Shown: positions 34,893 through 43,604, numbered from the stretch's first letter. The stretch: 48,934 nucleotides of DNA from Candidatus Gastranaerophilales bacterium (GCA_944322855.1 CALUQG010000014.1:1-48934); one strand, 5' to 3'. Made by a program: numbers and translations. The notes: a model not told the origin generated them from the sequence alone.

Positions 34893-37226
34893 CTATTTTT
34901 TTACTTTATAAATTTTGAATTCTGAAGGCTTTAATTCTCCAAAATGCATATCTGTTTCAGGTTTTGAAAATTTAACTTCTTCAAACATTCCTTCACCTGT
35001 ATCACCGTCTTTGTATACATACTCGGAAACTATAGTATAATCACAGGGTAATTGGATACTTTTGTCGTATACGCTTTTCCCTTCTTTTATATATGTATTT
35101 GAAAAGCCATCTTCAGAATTTTCTGTTATTTTTTCTGTTGGAGATTGATAGTTTGCGACTATTAGCAGAGCTTCCTTAAGCGGATCTTTTGATACCATCC
35201 AAACTGAAAAACCGTCATCATGCTGTACAAAGATTTGGGCTTCTCCATCTCTAGCCAGTTCATTGTTGAGTGCGAATTTGTTTATTGCATTGAATTTGTT
35301 AAAAAATCCATAATTCTTTTCACGCGGCATAGAAACTTCAGCACCTATAACACTTTCAATACCTGTTTTGGTGAAAGATTCATCTCCGTCAATAAACATA
35401 ACTGGACGCTGTGCGTTTTTTCCACCCGGAAGAAACTTATATTTGAACCATTTAAACAATGCGCCTGCTTCACCTAATTGTCCAGGGTACTGATCAATAG
35501 AACGGAATTCACCGTCTTGATTGTTGTATGTTTTCAATATAGATAAAGGTGTTTTGCATTTTGCTTCAGTGTTGTAATGTTCAAGATCCTGATTATTTTT
35601 GATTATTTCTTGAGGATTTTTGCTAAATTGTGAAATTATGTCATTTCCCCATAGAATATCAAAAGCCATGTCCTCATGGTATTCTCTTAAAAATCCGTCC
35701 CATAGCATATATTCTGCAAGTGTTGCAAAATGGGGAACAACTTTTTTCAGTTCTTTATTTGCTTTGCCAAGCACAATTCTCGGTGCACGATAGCTTATTG
35801 GTTTACCATCTTTTTCTGAAACCGTATCTACAACGTGGTCAATGTGATCAACCCTGAATCCGTCAAAATTATAGTCTTTTTGAAGAGTTTTCAAATATTC
35901 GATGTATCTGTCTATTACAGGTTTGTTGTATTCACCGTTTTCAAGAAAGACAAAGTAAAACGGAGTCTGGCAATCAAGATTTGCAAAATGCGTGACATCA
36001 TCACCTTTGTAATCATAATGTTTAAATACAGGATAATCACCTGTTTCAGACATTTTATCAAAAACGGGAGTTCCTGCTGAACACCAGGCACCACCCGGTG
36101 CCGGCCACAGGCCTTCTTTTATAAGAAGTTGAATAGTCTCTCCCTGCTTTTTTATATCATTTTCTGTGATATTTTTTAGCGATTTTAAATCGTTCAAACT
36201 GTCTATCAATTCTTTTGCTCTGTCATGTAAAGAAATTTGATTTTCTTTTTTCATCATTTCATCAGAAAATTCTTTCTTTCTTGGCAAAATGAGGTCTTCA
36301 AATTTGTCATATATAGTTTGATAATATTCAGAAAGAGTATTTGAACCTTTATTCAATGTTTTTTTGTAAATGTCGGCTACTATTTCAATATCCTCGACAT
36401 CAAACTCTCCTTCTGACTTGAGTTTTGCTGCTGTTTTGTCAGCTTCTGATTTGATTTTTTCAATCAGATTTTTTATATCAAACCATCTTGCAATGGATGG
36501 ATTTGCCAGAACCATTTTGGAAAAACGTCCGGTTTGCGGCAGTACATCATATATAACACAATGTCCTGAAAGTTGTGCAAGTTTTACAAACAGCTGTACC
36601 TGTCCTTTTGTATCCAAACATAATTTTTGTGTGAGATTTTTATCTTCTAAATTAGGACTAACTTCACTGCTAACAGGCAGATAAGCACAGCCGAATTCTC
36701 TCGGGTGAAACGGTATTAGATATATTGTTGTTGATAAGATTTTTGCGTCAGGATTGCCGGCCGGCAAAATTAATACCTGTCTAAGCCAGTCAATGAATTT
36801 TCCTGTTTCTTGCGTTTTATTTCCATCGCCAAGACCTGCAAGGTTTATTAATTTAATGTTGTGCTGTTCTTTTGTTAACCATGTTCCGTCTGTGTATCCG
36901 GCACGCTGAGCCGGTGAAATCTGTGAGTTTTCAAAATGAAATTCCCCATTGTCATCCATTACACCGTTAAGTTTACACTTTAATTCTATTCCGTATAAAA
37001 CTTCTGCTTCAGAGAGTTCTTCCAGCGCTTTGATGTATGGATAAGGAAGGTACCCGTTTTCATTGATTAATCTTTCAAGCTCATTTTTTCTTTCAGGTGT
37101 AATGCCGGAATAATTATATATTTCTCTTAATTTTTTGAATAAAGAATTGACTGTTTTTTCAATATCTTCTTCATTTTTGGAAAATTTATCTTTAATATTT
37201 TTCAAAAAAGTACAACTGGAAAACAT
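34893..37226 (-). CDS. Large GH13 (alpha-amylase family) enzyme
   Basis: A 777-residue glycoside hydrolase. Region II GFRVDHIDH carries the likely nucleophile D460 and region III TLAEYMLW the acid/base E505. A region-IV-like FIDGDESF follows near residue 600. The likely region I is VIYDVLPQTG (about 224-233) without the usual final Asn-His. About 220 residues separate regions I and II, a large insertion with helical content. It has no clear signal peptide (a short MFSSCTF start), so it is probably cytoplasmic and acts on glycogen or maltodextrin. The exact activity (hydrolase, debranching or transferase) is not predictable. It is divergent from the acyltransferase at 37361. Confidence 0.85.
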   Translation of the reverse strand: MFSSCTFLKNIKDKFSKNEEDIEKTVNSLFKKLREIYNYSGITPERKNELERLINENGYLPYPYIKALEELSEAEVLYGIELKCKLNGVMDDNGEFHFENSQISPAQRAGYTDGTWLTKEQHNIKLINLAGLGDGNKTQETGKFIDWLRQVLILPAGNPDAKILSTTIYLIPFHPREFGCAYLPVSSEVSPNLEDKNLTQKLCLDTKGQVQLFVKLAQLSGHCVIYDVLPQTGRFSKMVLANPSIARWFDIKNLIEKIKSEADKTAAKLKSEGEFDVEDIEIVADIYKKTLNKGSNTLSEYYQTIYDKFEDLILPRKKEFSDEMMKKENQISLHDRAKELIDSLNDLKSLKNITENDIKKQGETIQLLIKEGLWPAPGGAWCSAGTPVFDKMSETGDYPVFKHYDYKGDDVTHFANLDCQTPFYFVFLENGEYNKPVIDRYIEYLKTLQKDYNFDGFRVDHIDHVVDTVSEKDGKPISYRAPRIVLGKANKELKKVVPHFATLAEYMLWDGFLREYHEDMAFDILWGNDIISQFSKNPQEIIKNNQDLEHYNTEAKCKTPLSILKTYNNQDGEFRSIDQYPGQLGEAGALFKWFKYKFLPGGKNAQRPVMFIDGDESFTKTGIESVIGAEVSMPREKNYGFFNKFNAINKFALNNELARDGEAQIFVQHDDGFSVWMVSKDPLKEALLIVANYQSPTEKITENSEDGFSNTYIKEGKSVYDKSIQLPCDYTIVSEYVYKDGDTGEGMFEEVKFSKPETDMHFGELKPSEFKIYKVKK

Positions 37227-37360
37227 ATAAACTTCCTCCGGCTAAATTGTCAAACTCTGTGCCAATCATATCATAAATTATATACATAATAAATAAGTAA
37301 AATGAGCGATAAAGAACTAAGTATATGCAAATTTTTTATATTTGGTGTAATATTAAGATT

Positions 37361-38020
37361 ATGTTTAAAATAGATAAGCGTTATACAATTCCAATACTTT
37401 CATTTCTGGTAAAAAACTTTTATACTTTTGAAAGTTGGTTTTATGATTGCAAAAATATAAATTATCCCAAAGATAAACCCGTCATCTTTGCTTTGTGGCA
37501 TGCACATCAATGCGCATTGTATGCAAATGAGGACAGAGGTTCACTAAATGTTATGATATCAAAATCAAATGATGGAGAAATTATAGCTGCTGCAACCGAA
37601 CAGGTCGGGATAAAAGTTATTCGTGGTTCACATAAAAGAGCAGGCGCATCTGCAACTCTTTCAATGATTGAAAAATTAGAACAAGGGGAAAATGCTGCGA
37701 TTACTATTGATGGGCCAAGAGGCCCTAAAGGTGTGGTTAAAGACGGTATTATTAATATTGCAAAACTTTCTCAGGCACCAATTATTCCTATGACGTGGTA
37801 TTCACCTTCAAAATGGCTTTTGAAATTCAAGACTTGGGATGAATTCCGTTTTCCATTACTTGGGGTAAAAACTATTGCTCTGTATGGAGATCCTATTTAT
37901 GTTCCGTCGGACTGTTCAAAAGAAGATGCTGAGATATACAGGAAAAAAGTCGAAAATGCATTAAACGATTTATATAAACAGGCACAAGAAAACTTTAAAG
38001 AATTTAGAGAAGATTATTAA
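37361..38020 (+). CDS. DUF374 lysophospholipid acyltransferase-like protein
   Basis: A protein of 219 residues from ATG 37361, or 231 from the in-frame ATG at 37325; neither has a good ribosome site and I prefer the shorter start for its normal N-terminus. The family blocks are PVIFALWHAHQCAL (the HxxxC/HAHQ motif), ISKSNDGEIIAAATEQVGIKVIRGS and ITIDGPRGPKGVVKDG, characteristic of DUF374. This is an LPLAT-fold group linked to lipid A or lipoprotein acylation in Gram-negatives. It probably acts at the inner membrane. It ends at a terminator at 38035-38062. Confidence 0.88.
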   Translation: MFKIDKRYTIPILSFLVKNFYTFESWFYDCKNINYPKDKPVIFALWHAHQCALYANEDRGSLNVMISKSNDGEIIAAATEQVGIKVIRGSHKRAGASATLSMIEKLEQGENAAITIDGPRGPKGVVKDGIINIAKLSQAPIIPMTWYSPSKWLLKFKTWDEFRFPLLGVKTIALYGDPIYVPSDCSKEDAEIYRKKVENALNDLYKQAQENFKEFREDY

Positions 38021-38034
38021 AATTTAACATTCAA

Positions 38035-38062
38035 AAAGAGGGCGTTGCCCCTCTTTAAATTT
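38035..38062. terminator. Bidirectional terminator
   Basis: aaagaggg (38035-38042) pairs with ccctcttt (38049-38056), with loop cgttgc and T-rich flanks. It serves the acyltransferase and the convergent 52-aa gene. Confidence 0.8.
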
Positions 38063-38085
38063 TTATCATTCGGTATCAAATCGTG

Positions 38086-38244
38086 TTAAACCAGACCCAG
38101 CATTTTTTTGTACCAGCTGAATGTTTCCAGTTCCAAACCGTTAAATGTTGTTTTTAAACATTGACGTTTCAGATAAGAATCAAACTCATCGTTGAATTTT
38201 GACTTAATTTCTTTAACTTCCTTTGATGCAGTGTTAGTAGACAT
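38086..38244 (-). CDS. 52-residue protein of unknown function
   Basis: A small soluble protein starting MSTNTASKEVKEIKSKFNDE, charged and helical, ending TFSWYKKMLGLV. I place the start at 38244 because the minus strand has a near-perfect Shine-Dalgarno AAAGGAGG eight bases before it; an upstream in-frame ATG at 38289 lacks one. It is single-gene, bounded by the terminator at 38035-38062. There is no domain I can name. The strong ribosome site suggests high expression. Confidence 0.7.
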   Translation of the reverse strand: MSTNTASKEVKEIKSKFNDEFDSYLKRQCLKTTFNGLELETFSWYKKMLGLV

Positions 38245-38522
38245 AGAGCCTCCTTTGATAAATTTGTAAAATATATATGAAATCAACATTGACCTTAATG
38301 AGTTAATTATATCACATATTAGGCATGTTGGCTAGAGAATTTACTATAAATGTAAAACTTGTAAACGTAAATTTTTGCTAAAATCAATAGTTTTTGAAGA
38401 AATGTATCTTTACATATTGACATAAAATGTTTGTAATATATAGCTATTTAGTATATCTTATTTCATCGCACAGTTTTTGAATAAGAATTATTATTACAAG
38501 TGTAATGTTAACATTTATTAAA

Positions 38523-39290
38523 TTATGTAAACAAAGCATTTTGGATCGGATTACGTTTTACTGCACGAGCCAGTGCTCCCGGAGGATGCATTCTGTCACC
38601 AGAGGGAAGATCTCCGTATTTGTCTTTTATTCTTTGAACAAGATTTCTTTTTTCAGGATCAGGTTCAAAAAACAGTTTTGCATATATGCTGACTCCGTCA
38701 GAAATTATTGGTTCTGTTGAATCAGAAAATATATCTCCGTATTTTCTTAGAAAAGCACGATGTGCTATTGCATTCATCCCCAGAAAGTCTAATTCTTCTT
38801 GAACAGAACTGTCACCATCATTATCTTTTGCATGTCCTGCTTCATGAAGAATAGCTTCTGCAATTGCTAATATGACAGGGAAATCATTTGTATTTCGATA
38901 TCGTTCATTAATTGTTATTATATTTCTGCCAAAATCATATTGCGCATGAATTCCTGGTTCTGTTGTTTTATCAAAAAGAATTCTTATGTTCTGTTTTTCG
39001 ATAAATTTTACAGCCTCTGCACCTGATTTATACGGAACTTTGACTCCCATATTTTTCAGGTACTTTATGTCATCAGGATCAAACTTCAAATCTTTCAGAG
39101 CAAGCATGGATGATTCCAATGTTTTGTCTTTAAGCCAGGGGAGTTTTTGGACAAAATCTATACCTGTTGTAGAAACAGGTTCTGTTTGTTCAATTGGATT
39201 TTTTGTCCATTCCTGATTTTGAACTGGTGAAGATATTTTAGAAAAAACTGTTGATATTGGCATTACCGGTGTCATTTGATATTGTCTCAC
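38523..39290 (-). CDS. HEAGH metallopeptidase-like protein next to the four-winged-helix regulator
   Basis: A 255-residue protein from the GTG at 39290, or 250 from ATG 39275. Residues 1-60 are Pro/Thr/Ser-rich. A compact domain follows with ITINERYRNT, then AEAILHEAGHAKD (H149, E150, H153) and QEELDFLGMNAIAHR, where E165 or E166 could be the third zinc ligand. This layout recalls ImmA/IrrE (M78) peptidases, although the match is only partial. A charged C-terminal part (SGDRMHPPGALARAVKRN) follows. It begins 5 bp after the four-winged-helix gene, so the two form an operon. The role is unknown; a regulator-processing or sensing role is a hypothesis. Confidence 0.75.
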   Translation of the reverse strand: MRQYQMTPVMPISTVFSKISSPVQNQEWTKNPIEQTEPVSTTGIDFVQKLPWLKDKTLESSMLALKDLKFDPDDIKYLKNMGVKVPYKSGAEAVKFIEKQNIRILFDKTTEPGIHAQYDFGRNIITINERYRNTNDFPVILAIAEAILHEAGHAKDNDGDSSVQEELDFLGMNAIAHRAFLRKYGDIFSDSTEPIISDGVSIYAKLFFEPDPEKRNLVQRIKDKYGDLPSGDRMHPPGALARAVKRNPIQNALFT

Positions 39291-39295
39291 TGTAA

Positions 39296-40522
39296 TTAGT
39301 TTTCATTATCATAAGAGATTGTGTATTGTGGGCTTACAGCCAGCCATCTGAAAGTTTCAGAACTTTCAGTTTCCGGAAGGTCTGTAACAAAAGTACCGCC
39401 GTAACGTCCTCTTGAAAAGTTTACGTAACCTAATTTAGAAAGATTTTGCAGCGCTTTTCTGATAGTATTGCTGGACACATCAAATTTTTCGGAAAGAACT
39501 TCCATTGAAGGCAATTTGTCTCCTATTTCATAGTTTTCTGCTATAAAGTTCTTGATAATATTTTCAATTTTTTGATAGCTGTAAAATGCAGCATCTTCAG
39601 CCTTTGCGAATATTGATGAAGCTAGTATTGAAACTTCGTTATCCGGCTGTAAAACATTTGAATCAGGTATTTTTGTGACCGTTGTACCGTAGCGGCCTCT
39701 TCTTGCAAGCAGAATACCTTCTTCTATCAAAGATTTCATTGCATCATGAACTGTTTTGATACTTACCTTTAATATGTCGGAAAGTTCCTGATGAGCAGGC
39801 AGTCTGTCTCCAACTTTATAGTTGTTTTTGATATATTCTTTAAGGTCTTTTTCTACTTGTTGCACAAGTGTTTTGGATGTTTCTTCCTGCGGCTTAAAAA
39901 ATTCTTTTTCAGCATTTGTAAATGACGGAATTTGTTTTAATATCCAGTTTGCATCGTTTGAACGAAATGCTCTTGCTTCTATAATCCCTTGAGAACAGAG
40001 AAAATCGAGAGCAAGTCTGGTTGTATTTGTTGAATTCCCGATTATTGAAGACATTGTCCTTGCGGAAGGAAGCGGCTGATTGATTTCAATTCCGTTATCG
40101 AGAATGTATTTTTTTATTTGTGCAATAACTTTTTCTCTTTTTGATGATGCTTTTCTGATAATAGGGTTAGAGGAGTTTGTGTCTCGTATGATAGTTCCTA
40201 TTCTTTGTTTGGATTCTAACAGTCCGGCATCTTCTACAAAGCGGATAGCATTTTGAACAGTTCCGACGCTGACTCCAAGGTAATATGCAATATCTGCTTT
40301 TTTAGGAAGAAGAGAATTGTTTTCTATTTTTCCTTTTTTTACTCCTGAAACAATCCAGTCCGTCAGCCATTTCTTTATTATTGAATCTTTTGATTCAAAA
40401 GTATTTTTAAAATTCGGAATTTCTTTTGGTAGTTCTGTTATGTTTATTCTTTTAAGTTCATTTTTTTCTAATTTTTCAAAAGAGTTTATTTTGTCTGCAG
40501 ATGAAGTTTGATTATCTGACAT
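39296..40522 (-). CDS. Regulator with four tandem GntR-type winged-helix domains
   Basis: A 408-residue protein with four winged helices at about 45-113, 127-195, 218-284 and 316-381 and no sensor domain. The third and fourth are closest to the consensus (GDRLPAHQELSDILKVS, RGRYGTTVTK; GDKLPSMEVLSEKFDVS, RGRYGGTFV). The first two are more diverged (LLPKKADIAYYLGVS; LPSARTMSSIIGNS). Usual GntR proteins have one such domain plus a ligand domain. GGAGG lies 12 bases before the ATG. A palindrome overlaps the promoter, suggesting self-control. The first 40 residues are charged and unstructured. Confidence 0.85.
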   Translation of the reverse strand: MSDNQTSSADKINSFEKLEKNELKRINITELPKEIPNFKNTFESKDSIIKKWLTDWIVSGVKKGKIENNSLLPKKADIAYYLGVSVGTVQNAIRFVEDAGLLESKQRIGTIIRDTNSSNPIIRKASSKREKVIAQIKKYILDNGIEINQPLPSARTMSSIIGNSTNTTRLALDFLCSQGIIEARAFRSNDANWILKQIPSFTNAEKEFFKPQEETSKTLVQQVEKDLKEYIKNNYKVGDRLPAHQELSDILKVSIKTVHDAMKSLIEEGILLARRGRYGTTVTKIPDSNVLQPDNEVSILASSIFAKAEDAAFYSYQKIENIIKNFIAENYEIGDKLPSMEVLSEKFDVSSNTIRKALQNLSKLGYVNFSRGRYGGTFVTDLPETESSETFRWLAVSPQYTISYDNEN

Positions 40523-40547
40523 ATTTTCTCAATGCCTCCACACTTTA

Positions 40548-40591
40548 TTATGATATAATATCATAATTATAAATAAACAACAATTATTTTT
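40548..40591 (-). promoter_or_regulatory. Promoter of the four-winged-helix gene with overlapping palindrome
   Basis: On the minus strand TTGTTG and TATTAT are 17 bp apart, a good sigma-70 match. The 19-bp perfect palindrome ttatgatat-a-atatcataa (40548-40566) covers the -10 box and the start site. This is the layout of an autorepressor operator, 25 bp before the start codon at 40522. Confidence 0.6.
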
Positions 40592-40644
40592 TTTGCTAAT
40601 AACCAGTACCGCCGGCAATAAAAATTAACAATAAAACGTATAAT

Positions 40645-41301
40645 TTATAAAACAATACGAAAGACTTCGTCGATAGTTTTTTTAGGCGGCTGTTTTGTTG
40701 TGTTGTTTCTGTCGGGATATCCGACAGTCAGCAAAGCTGCGATTTTGTCACCTTCATTCAATCCGAGAATATTGCTGAATTCTTTTCTTGCAACAAGCGG
40801 TGCACACATCCAGCAGGTACCCAGTCCCAGAGCATGAGCGCACAAAGACATATTCTCTATAGCCGCACCCATACTGAGTATGGAGGAGCGATTGTCGTAT
40901 TTAGAAAGTTCTTCGTTGCTCATTCCTGCTCTTTCCAAAATAGAAAGCATTGTAGATACACGTTTTTTTTCAACAATAACAAATACTACGGGTGCTTTAT
41001 AGAAAAACATTGAATAATATTTGTAACCGTTTAATTTATTTTTATCTTCTTCAATGGAAACAATTTTCTGGAATTCATTAAATTTATTTTCAACAGCGTC
41101 TGCCATTTGTTGTTTTGTGTTTTCATCAAAAATGGCAATAAACTCCCAGTTTTGTGTATTAGTCGCACTGGGGGCTAATCTGCCTGCATCGGCAATTTTT
41201 TTTATTAACTCTTTGGAGGGTATTTCATCAGTGTATTTTCTGATAGTTTTTCTGGAATAAAGCACATCAAAAAAATTTGTATTCTCAAAATTTGAACTCA
41301 T
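40645..41301 (-). CDS. Nitroreductase-family FMN oxidoreductase
   Basis: A 218-residue flavoprotein of the nitroreductase superfamily, using FMN and NAD(P)H. FMN-binding N-terminal block SRKTIRKYTDEIPSKELI and RLAPSATNTQNWEFI are present, as are the central dimer helix with GAAIENMSLCAHALGLGTCW and the end LLTVGYPD. Its start and that of the VWA gene are divergent and only 17 bp apart, a gap that contains both ribosome sites but no room for promoters. The physiological substrate is not predictable. Confidence 0.92.
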   Translation of the reverse strand: MSSNFENTNFFDVLYSRKTIRKYTDEIPSKELIKKIADAGRLAPSATNTQNWEFIAIFDENTKQQMADAVENKFNEFQKIVSIEEDKNKLNGYKYYSMFFYKAPVVFVIVEKKRVSTMLSILERAGMSNEELSKYDNRSSILSMGAAIENMSLCAHALGLGTCWMCAPLVARKEFSNILGLNEGDKIAALLTVGYPDRNNTTKQPPKKTIDEVFRIVL

Positions 41302-41318
41302 AAGGACTCCTGAATAAA

Positions 41319-42053
41319 ATGCTCAAACAAAAACACAAAATATTTATGCTAATATTACTAATTTTTTGCGGAGTTGTAAATACTTTTTTTCTATCAGAAA
41401 AAGCATTTTGTTCCTCAATAAACGGTTATGCTCAAAAACAGGACGATGAATTTATATTGTTTATTGTTGATTTTTCAAATAGTATGACAGAAAAACTCCA
41501 TGGTACGCAGAAAATAAATATGGTATTGGATACGATGCAGCTTCTTTTGCCTCAAATTCCTGATAATAAAAGGGTTGGTTTAAGGGTCTACGGGCACAAG
41601 GGAGGTTATATGCTGCCGGGAATGGCCTGTAAAGCGAGTTCTCTTCTGGTTCCTATGACAAAAAATTCTGCTGCGTCGATACAAAGTGCACTTTTTTCAT
41701 TAAAACCTACAGGCTGGACACCTATTACATATTCGCTTAAACAGGCAGTGAATTGTGATTTTGCAGGGGTAAAAGGTAAGAAAAGGATTATCTTGTTAAC
41801 AGATGGAGGAGAGAATTGTGATGAAAGCCCATGTGATTATGTAATGGAATTGCAAAAAACAAGACAGGATATTTTTATTGATGTAATTGCCTTTAATATT
41901 TATGATCAAGAGGCAAACAATCAGCTGAAATGTACGGCTCTTGTCACAAGCGGAAAATTCTACAAGGCAAATACCGCTGCTGAACTTTTAAACAGTCTGT
42001 CAAATTCATTGAATATCTCAAAAGAAGTTCAAGGAGTGATTATCACTCATTAA
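41319..42053 (+). CDS. Secreted VWA-domain protein
   Basis: A 244-residue protein with an N-terminal signal peptide or anchor (residues 6-26, LILLIFCGVVNTFFL) and a von Willebrand A domain (about 45-225). The MIDAS metal site is intact: DFSNS (DxSxS), the conserved Thr in TGWTPITYSLKQA and the LLTDGGE block. It has extra cysteines (CDESPC, CKASS) that may form disulfides. Such domains bind proteins through a metal ion. Its stop overlaps that of the convergent rnhB by 4 bp. The function is not known; it is not part of a MoxR or chelatase cluster here. Confidence 0.85.
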   Translation: MLKQKHKIFMLILLIFCGVVNTFFLSEKAFCSSINGYAQKQDDEFILFIVDFSNSMTEKLHGTQKINMVLDTMQLLLPQIPDNKRVGLRVYGHKGGYMLPGMACKASSLLVPMTKNSAASIQSALFSLKPTGWTPITYSLKQAVNCDFAGVKGKKRIILLTDGGENCDESPCDYVMELQKTRQDIFIDVIAFNIYDQEANNQLKCTALVTSGKFYKANTAAELLNSLSNSLNISKEVQGVIITH

Positions 42054-42754
42054 AACAAGCTGAGCTGGGTTTTATTTTTTTCCGGCAATTGTAAAATGTT
42101 TCTCAAAAATTTTTCTCTGTGCCAGACAGTCGGACCGAATTTTTTAATTGCTTCTATGTGCTCTTTACTCAGGTAGCCTTTATTTTTTTCCCAGTGATAT
42201 TCAGGAAATTCTTTTGATATTTGTTCCATAAATCTGTCACGGCTGACTTTTGCAAGAATACTGGCAGCCGCAATAGCTGCAGACTTTGAATCTCCTTTTA
42301 CAACTGTAATTTGAGGATAAGAGAAATTCTTTATTTGACGATTGCCGTCAACAAGAACTTTTATTTTTGATTTATTTGATTTTTCTATAATTTCTTCACA
42401 GGCTTTTTTCATACATCCGAGAGATGTGTTCAAAATGTTTATTTTTTCTATCTGTTTTACACTGCCCTGCTGGATTGAAAAATGGCATTTCCCTATCTTT
42501 TCAAGTTCAGTTATTGTTTCAAATAATTCTTCTCTTTTATGTTCTGTAAGCTGTTTTGAATCATTCAGAATTTGTAATTTTTCAAATAAGTTTTCATCAT
42601 CACAATCAGAAAAACATACTGCCGCAGCAAATACCGGCCCTGCTCCGGGGCCTCTTCCGGCTTCATCCGTGCCTATCACAATATCGGAACCATTTGAAAG
42701 TTTATTGTCAAAATCAAAAAGCTCTTGAATTTTTGAAATTTTATTCTTCATCAT
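42050..42754 (-). CDS. rnhB: Ribonuclease HII
   Basis: A 234-residue endonuclease that cuts RNA in RNA-DNA hybrids and excises misincorporated ribonucleotides. The DEAGRGPGAGPV motif is at the N-terminus, with further catalytic acidic residues in VDGNRQIK and the conserved KGDSKSAAIAAASILAKVSRD. Residues 1-25 are a short charged extension. Its start overlaps rbgA by 14 bp. It is the last gene of the lepA-rbgA-rnhB unit. Confidence 0.95.
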   Translation of the reverse strand: MMKNKISKIQELFDFDNKLSNGSDIVIGTDEAGRGPGAGPVFAAAVCFSDCDDENLFEKLQILNDSKQLTEHKREELFETITELEKIGKCHFSIQQGSVKQIEKINILNTSLGCMKKACEEIIEKSNKSKIKVLVDGNRQIKNFSYPQITVVKGDSKSAAIAAASILAKVSRDRFMEQISKEFPEYHWEKNKGYLSKEHIEAIKKFGPTVWHREKFLRNILQLPEKNKTQLSLF

Positions 42755-43595
42755 TGATGCTTTCTAAACTGTCAAGTGTAAGTCTTCCGGTTCGTCCTGA
42801 GCGAAAATCTGTCAAAACCATTACAGCGGTTCTTGTTATATCCGGTTCTTCGTTTTTTACAATCCAGTTTCTGCTTTTTGCTATTTCAGAAAGTGTAAAT
42901 TCTGCGTCTATTTTATAATACTCCCGTACATTTTGAGGGTATTTGTTTTTTAATATATCAAGAAGTTCTTGAGCAACTTCTTCGTTTTCATAAGCGTTTT
43001 CACTGACTGAATTAACCATTGCAAGCTTTGCTGCTTTTGTCTGGTCTTCTTGCTTTAAAGGGATTATGCCCGGAGTATCAAGCAAATCTATTTTGGGATT
43101 AACTCTTACCCACTGCTGCTGGCGAGTAACACCTGCTTTTGCGCCGACTTTGGTTTTTCCTTTTTTTATTAATTTATTTATAATACTTGATTTTCCGACA
43201 TTTGGCATTCCTACAACCATTACTCTTGCCGGTCTGGGAAGTAACCCTTTGGAGACAAGTTTGTCTATTTTAGGTTTTGCAAGTTCTGTGACTTTGTTTA
43301 CAATAAGAGAAATATCGTTGTTTTTAGATGCACACGATGAAATCACAGGGAAGCCGGTTTTTTGTTCATAAAACTTCTGCCATCTTTTTGTTTCTGTTTC
43401 ATCTGCAAGGTCTGATTTATTCAGAACTATTAATCTCGGTTTGTCTCCCAGCAGTTTTTTTATATCAGGATATACAGAACTCTCAGGAATTCTTGCATCA
43501 AGAACCTCAATAACAACATCTACAAGATTGAGAAGTTCTTTCAGTTTTTTTTCTGCTTTTGCAATGTGACCGGGATACCAATGAATGTGAGCCAT
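42741..43595 (-). CDS. rbgA: Ribosome biogenesis GTPase RbgA/YlqF
   Basis: A 284-residue circularly permuted GTPase that assists late 50S subunit assembly. Permuted motif order is visible: G4 LNKSDL before G1 GMPNVGKSS, then G2 (KAGVTRQQQW) and G3 DTPGI. The N-terminus MAHIHWYPGHIAKAEKKLKE is the family start. The C-terminal helical RNA-binding part is present. Its stop overlaps the rnhB start, and its own start lies 9 bp after lepA. Confidence 0.95.
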   Translation of the reverse strand: MAHIHWYPGHIAKAEKKLKELLNLVDVVIEVLDARIPESSVYPDIKKLLGDKPRLIVLNKSDLADETETKRWQKFYEQKTGFPVISSCASKNNDISLIVNKVTELAKPKIDKLVSKGLLPRPARVMVVGMPNVGKSSIINKLIKKGKTKVGAKAGVTRQQQWVRVNPKIDLLDTPGIIPLKQEDQTKAAKLAMVNSVSENAYENEEVAQELLDILKNKYPQNVREYYKIDAEFTLSEIAKSRNWIVKNEEPDITRTAVMVLTDFRSGRTGRLTLDSLESINDEE

Positions 43596-43604
43596 AAAAA
43601 ACCC

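Noticed and set aside
38417-38444. Promoter TTGACA-16-TATAGC on the plus strand
   Set aside because: It leads only into the 3' end of an opposite-strand gene, with no terminator or gene behind it; probably chance in AT-rich DNA, although an antisense RNA is not excluded.
42342-42728. 128-residue antisense ORF within rnhB
   Set aside because: rnhB has all family motifs on the other strand; the antisense product has no recognisable feature.
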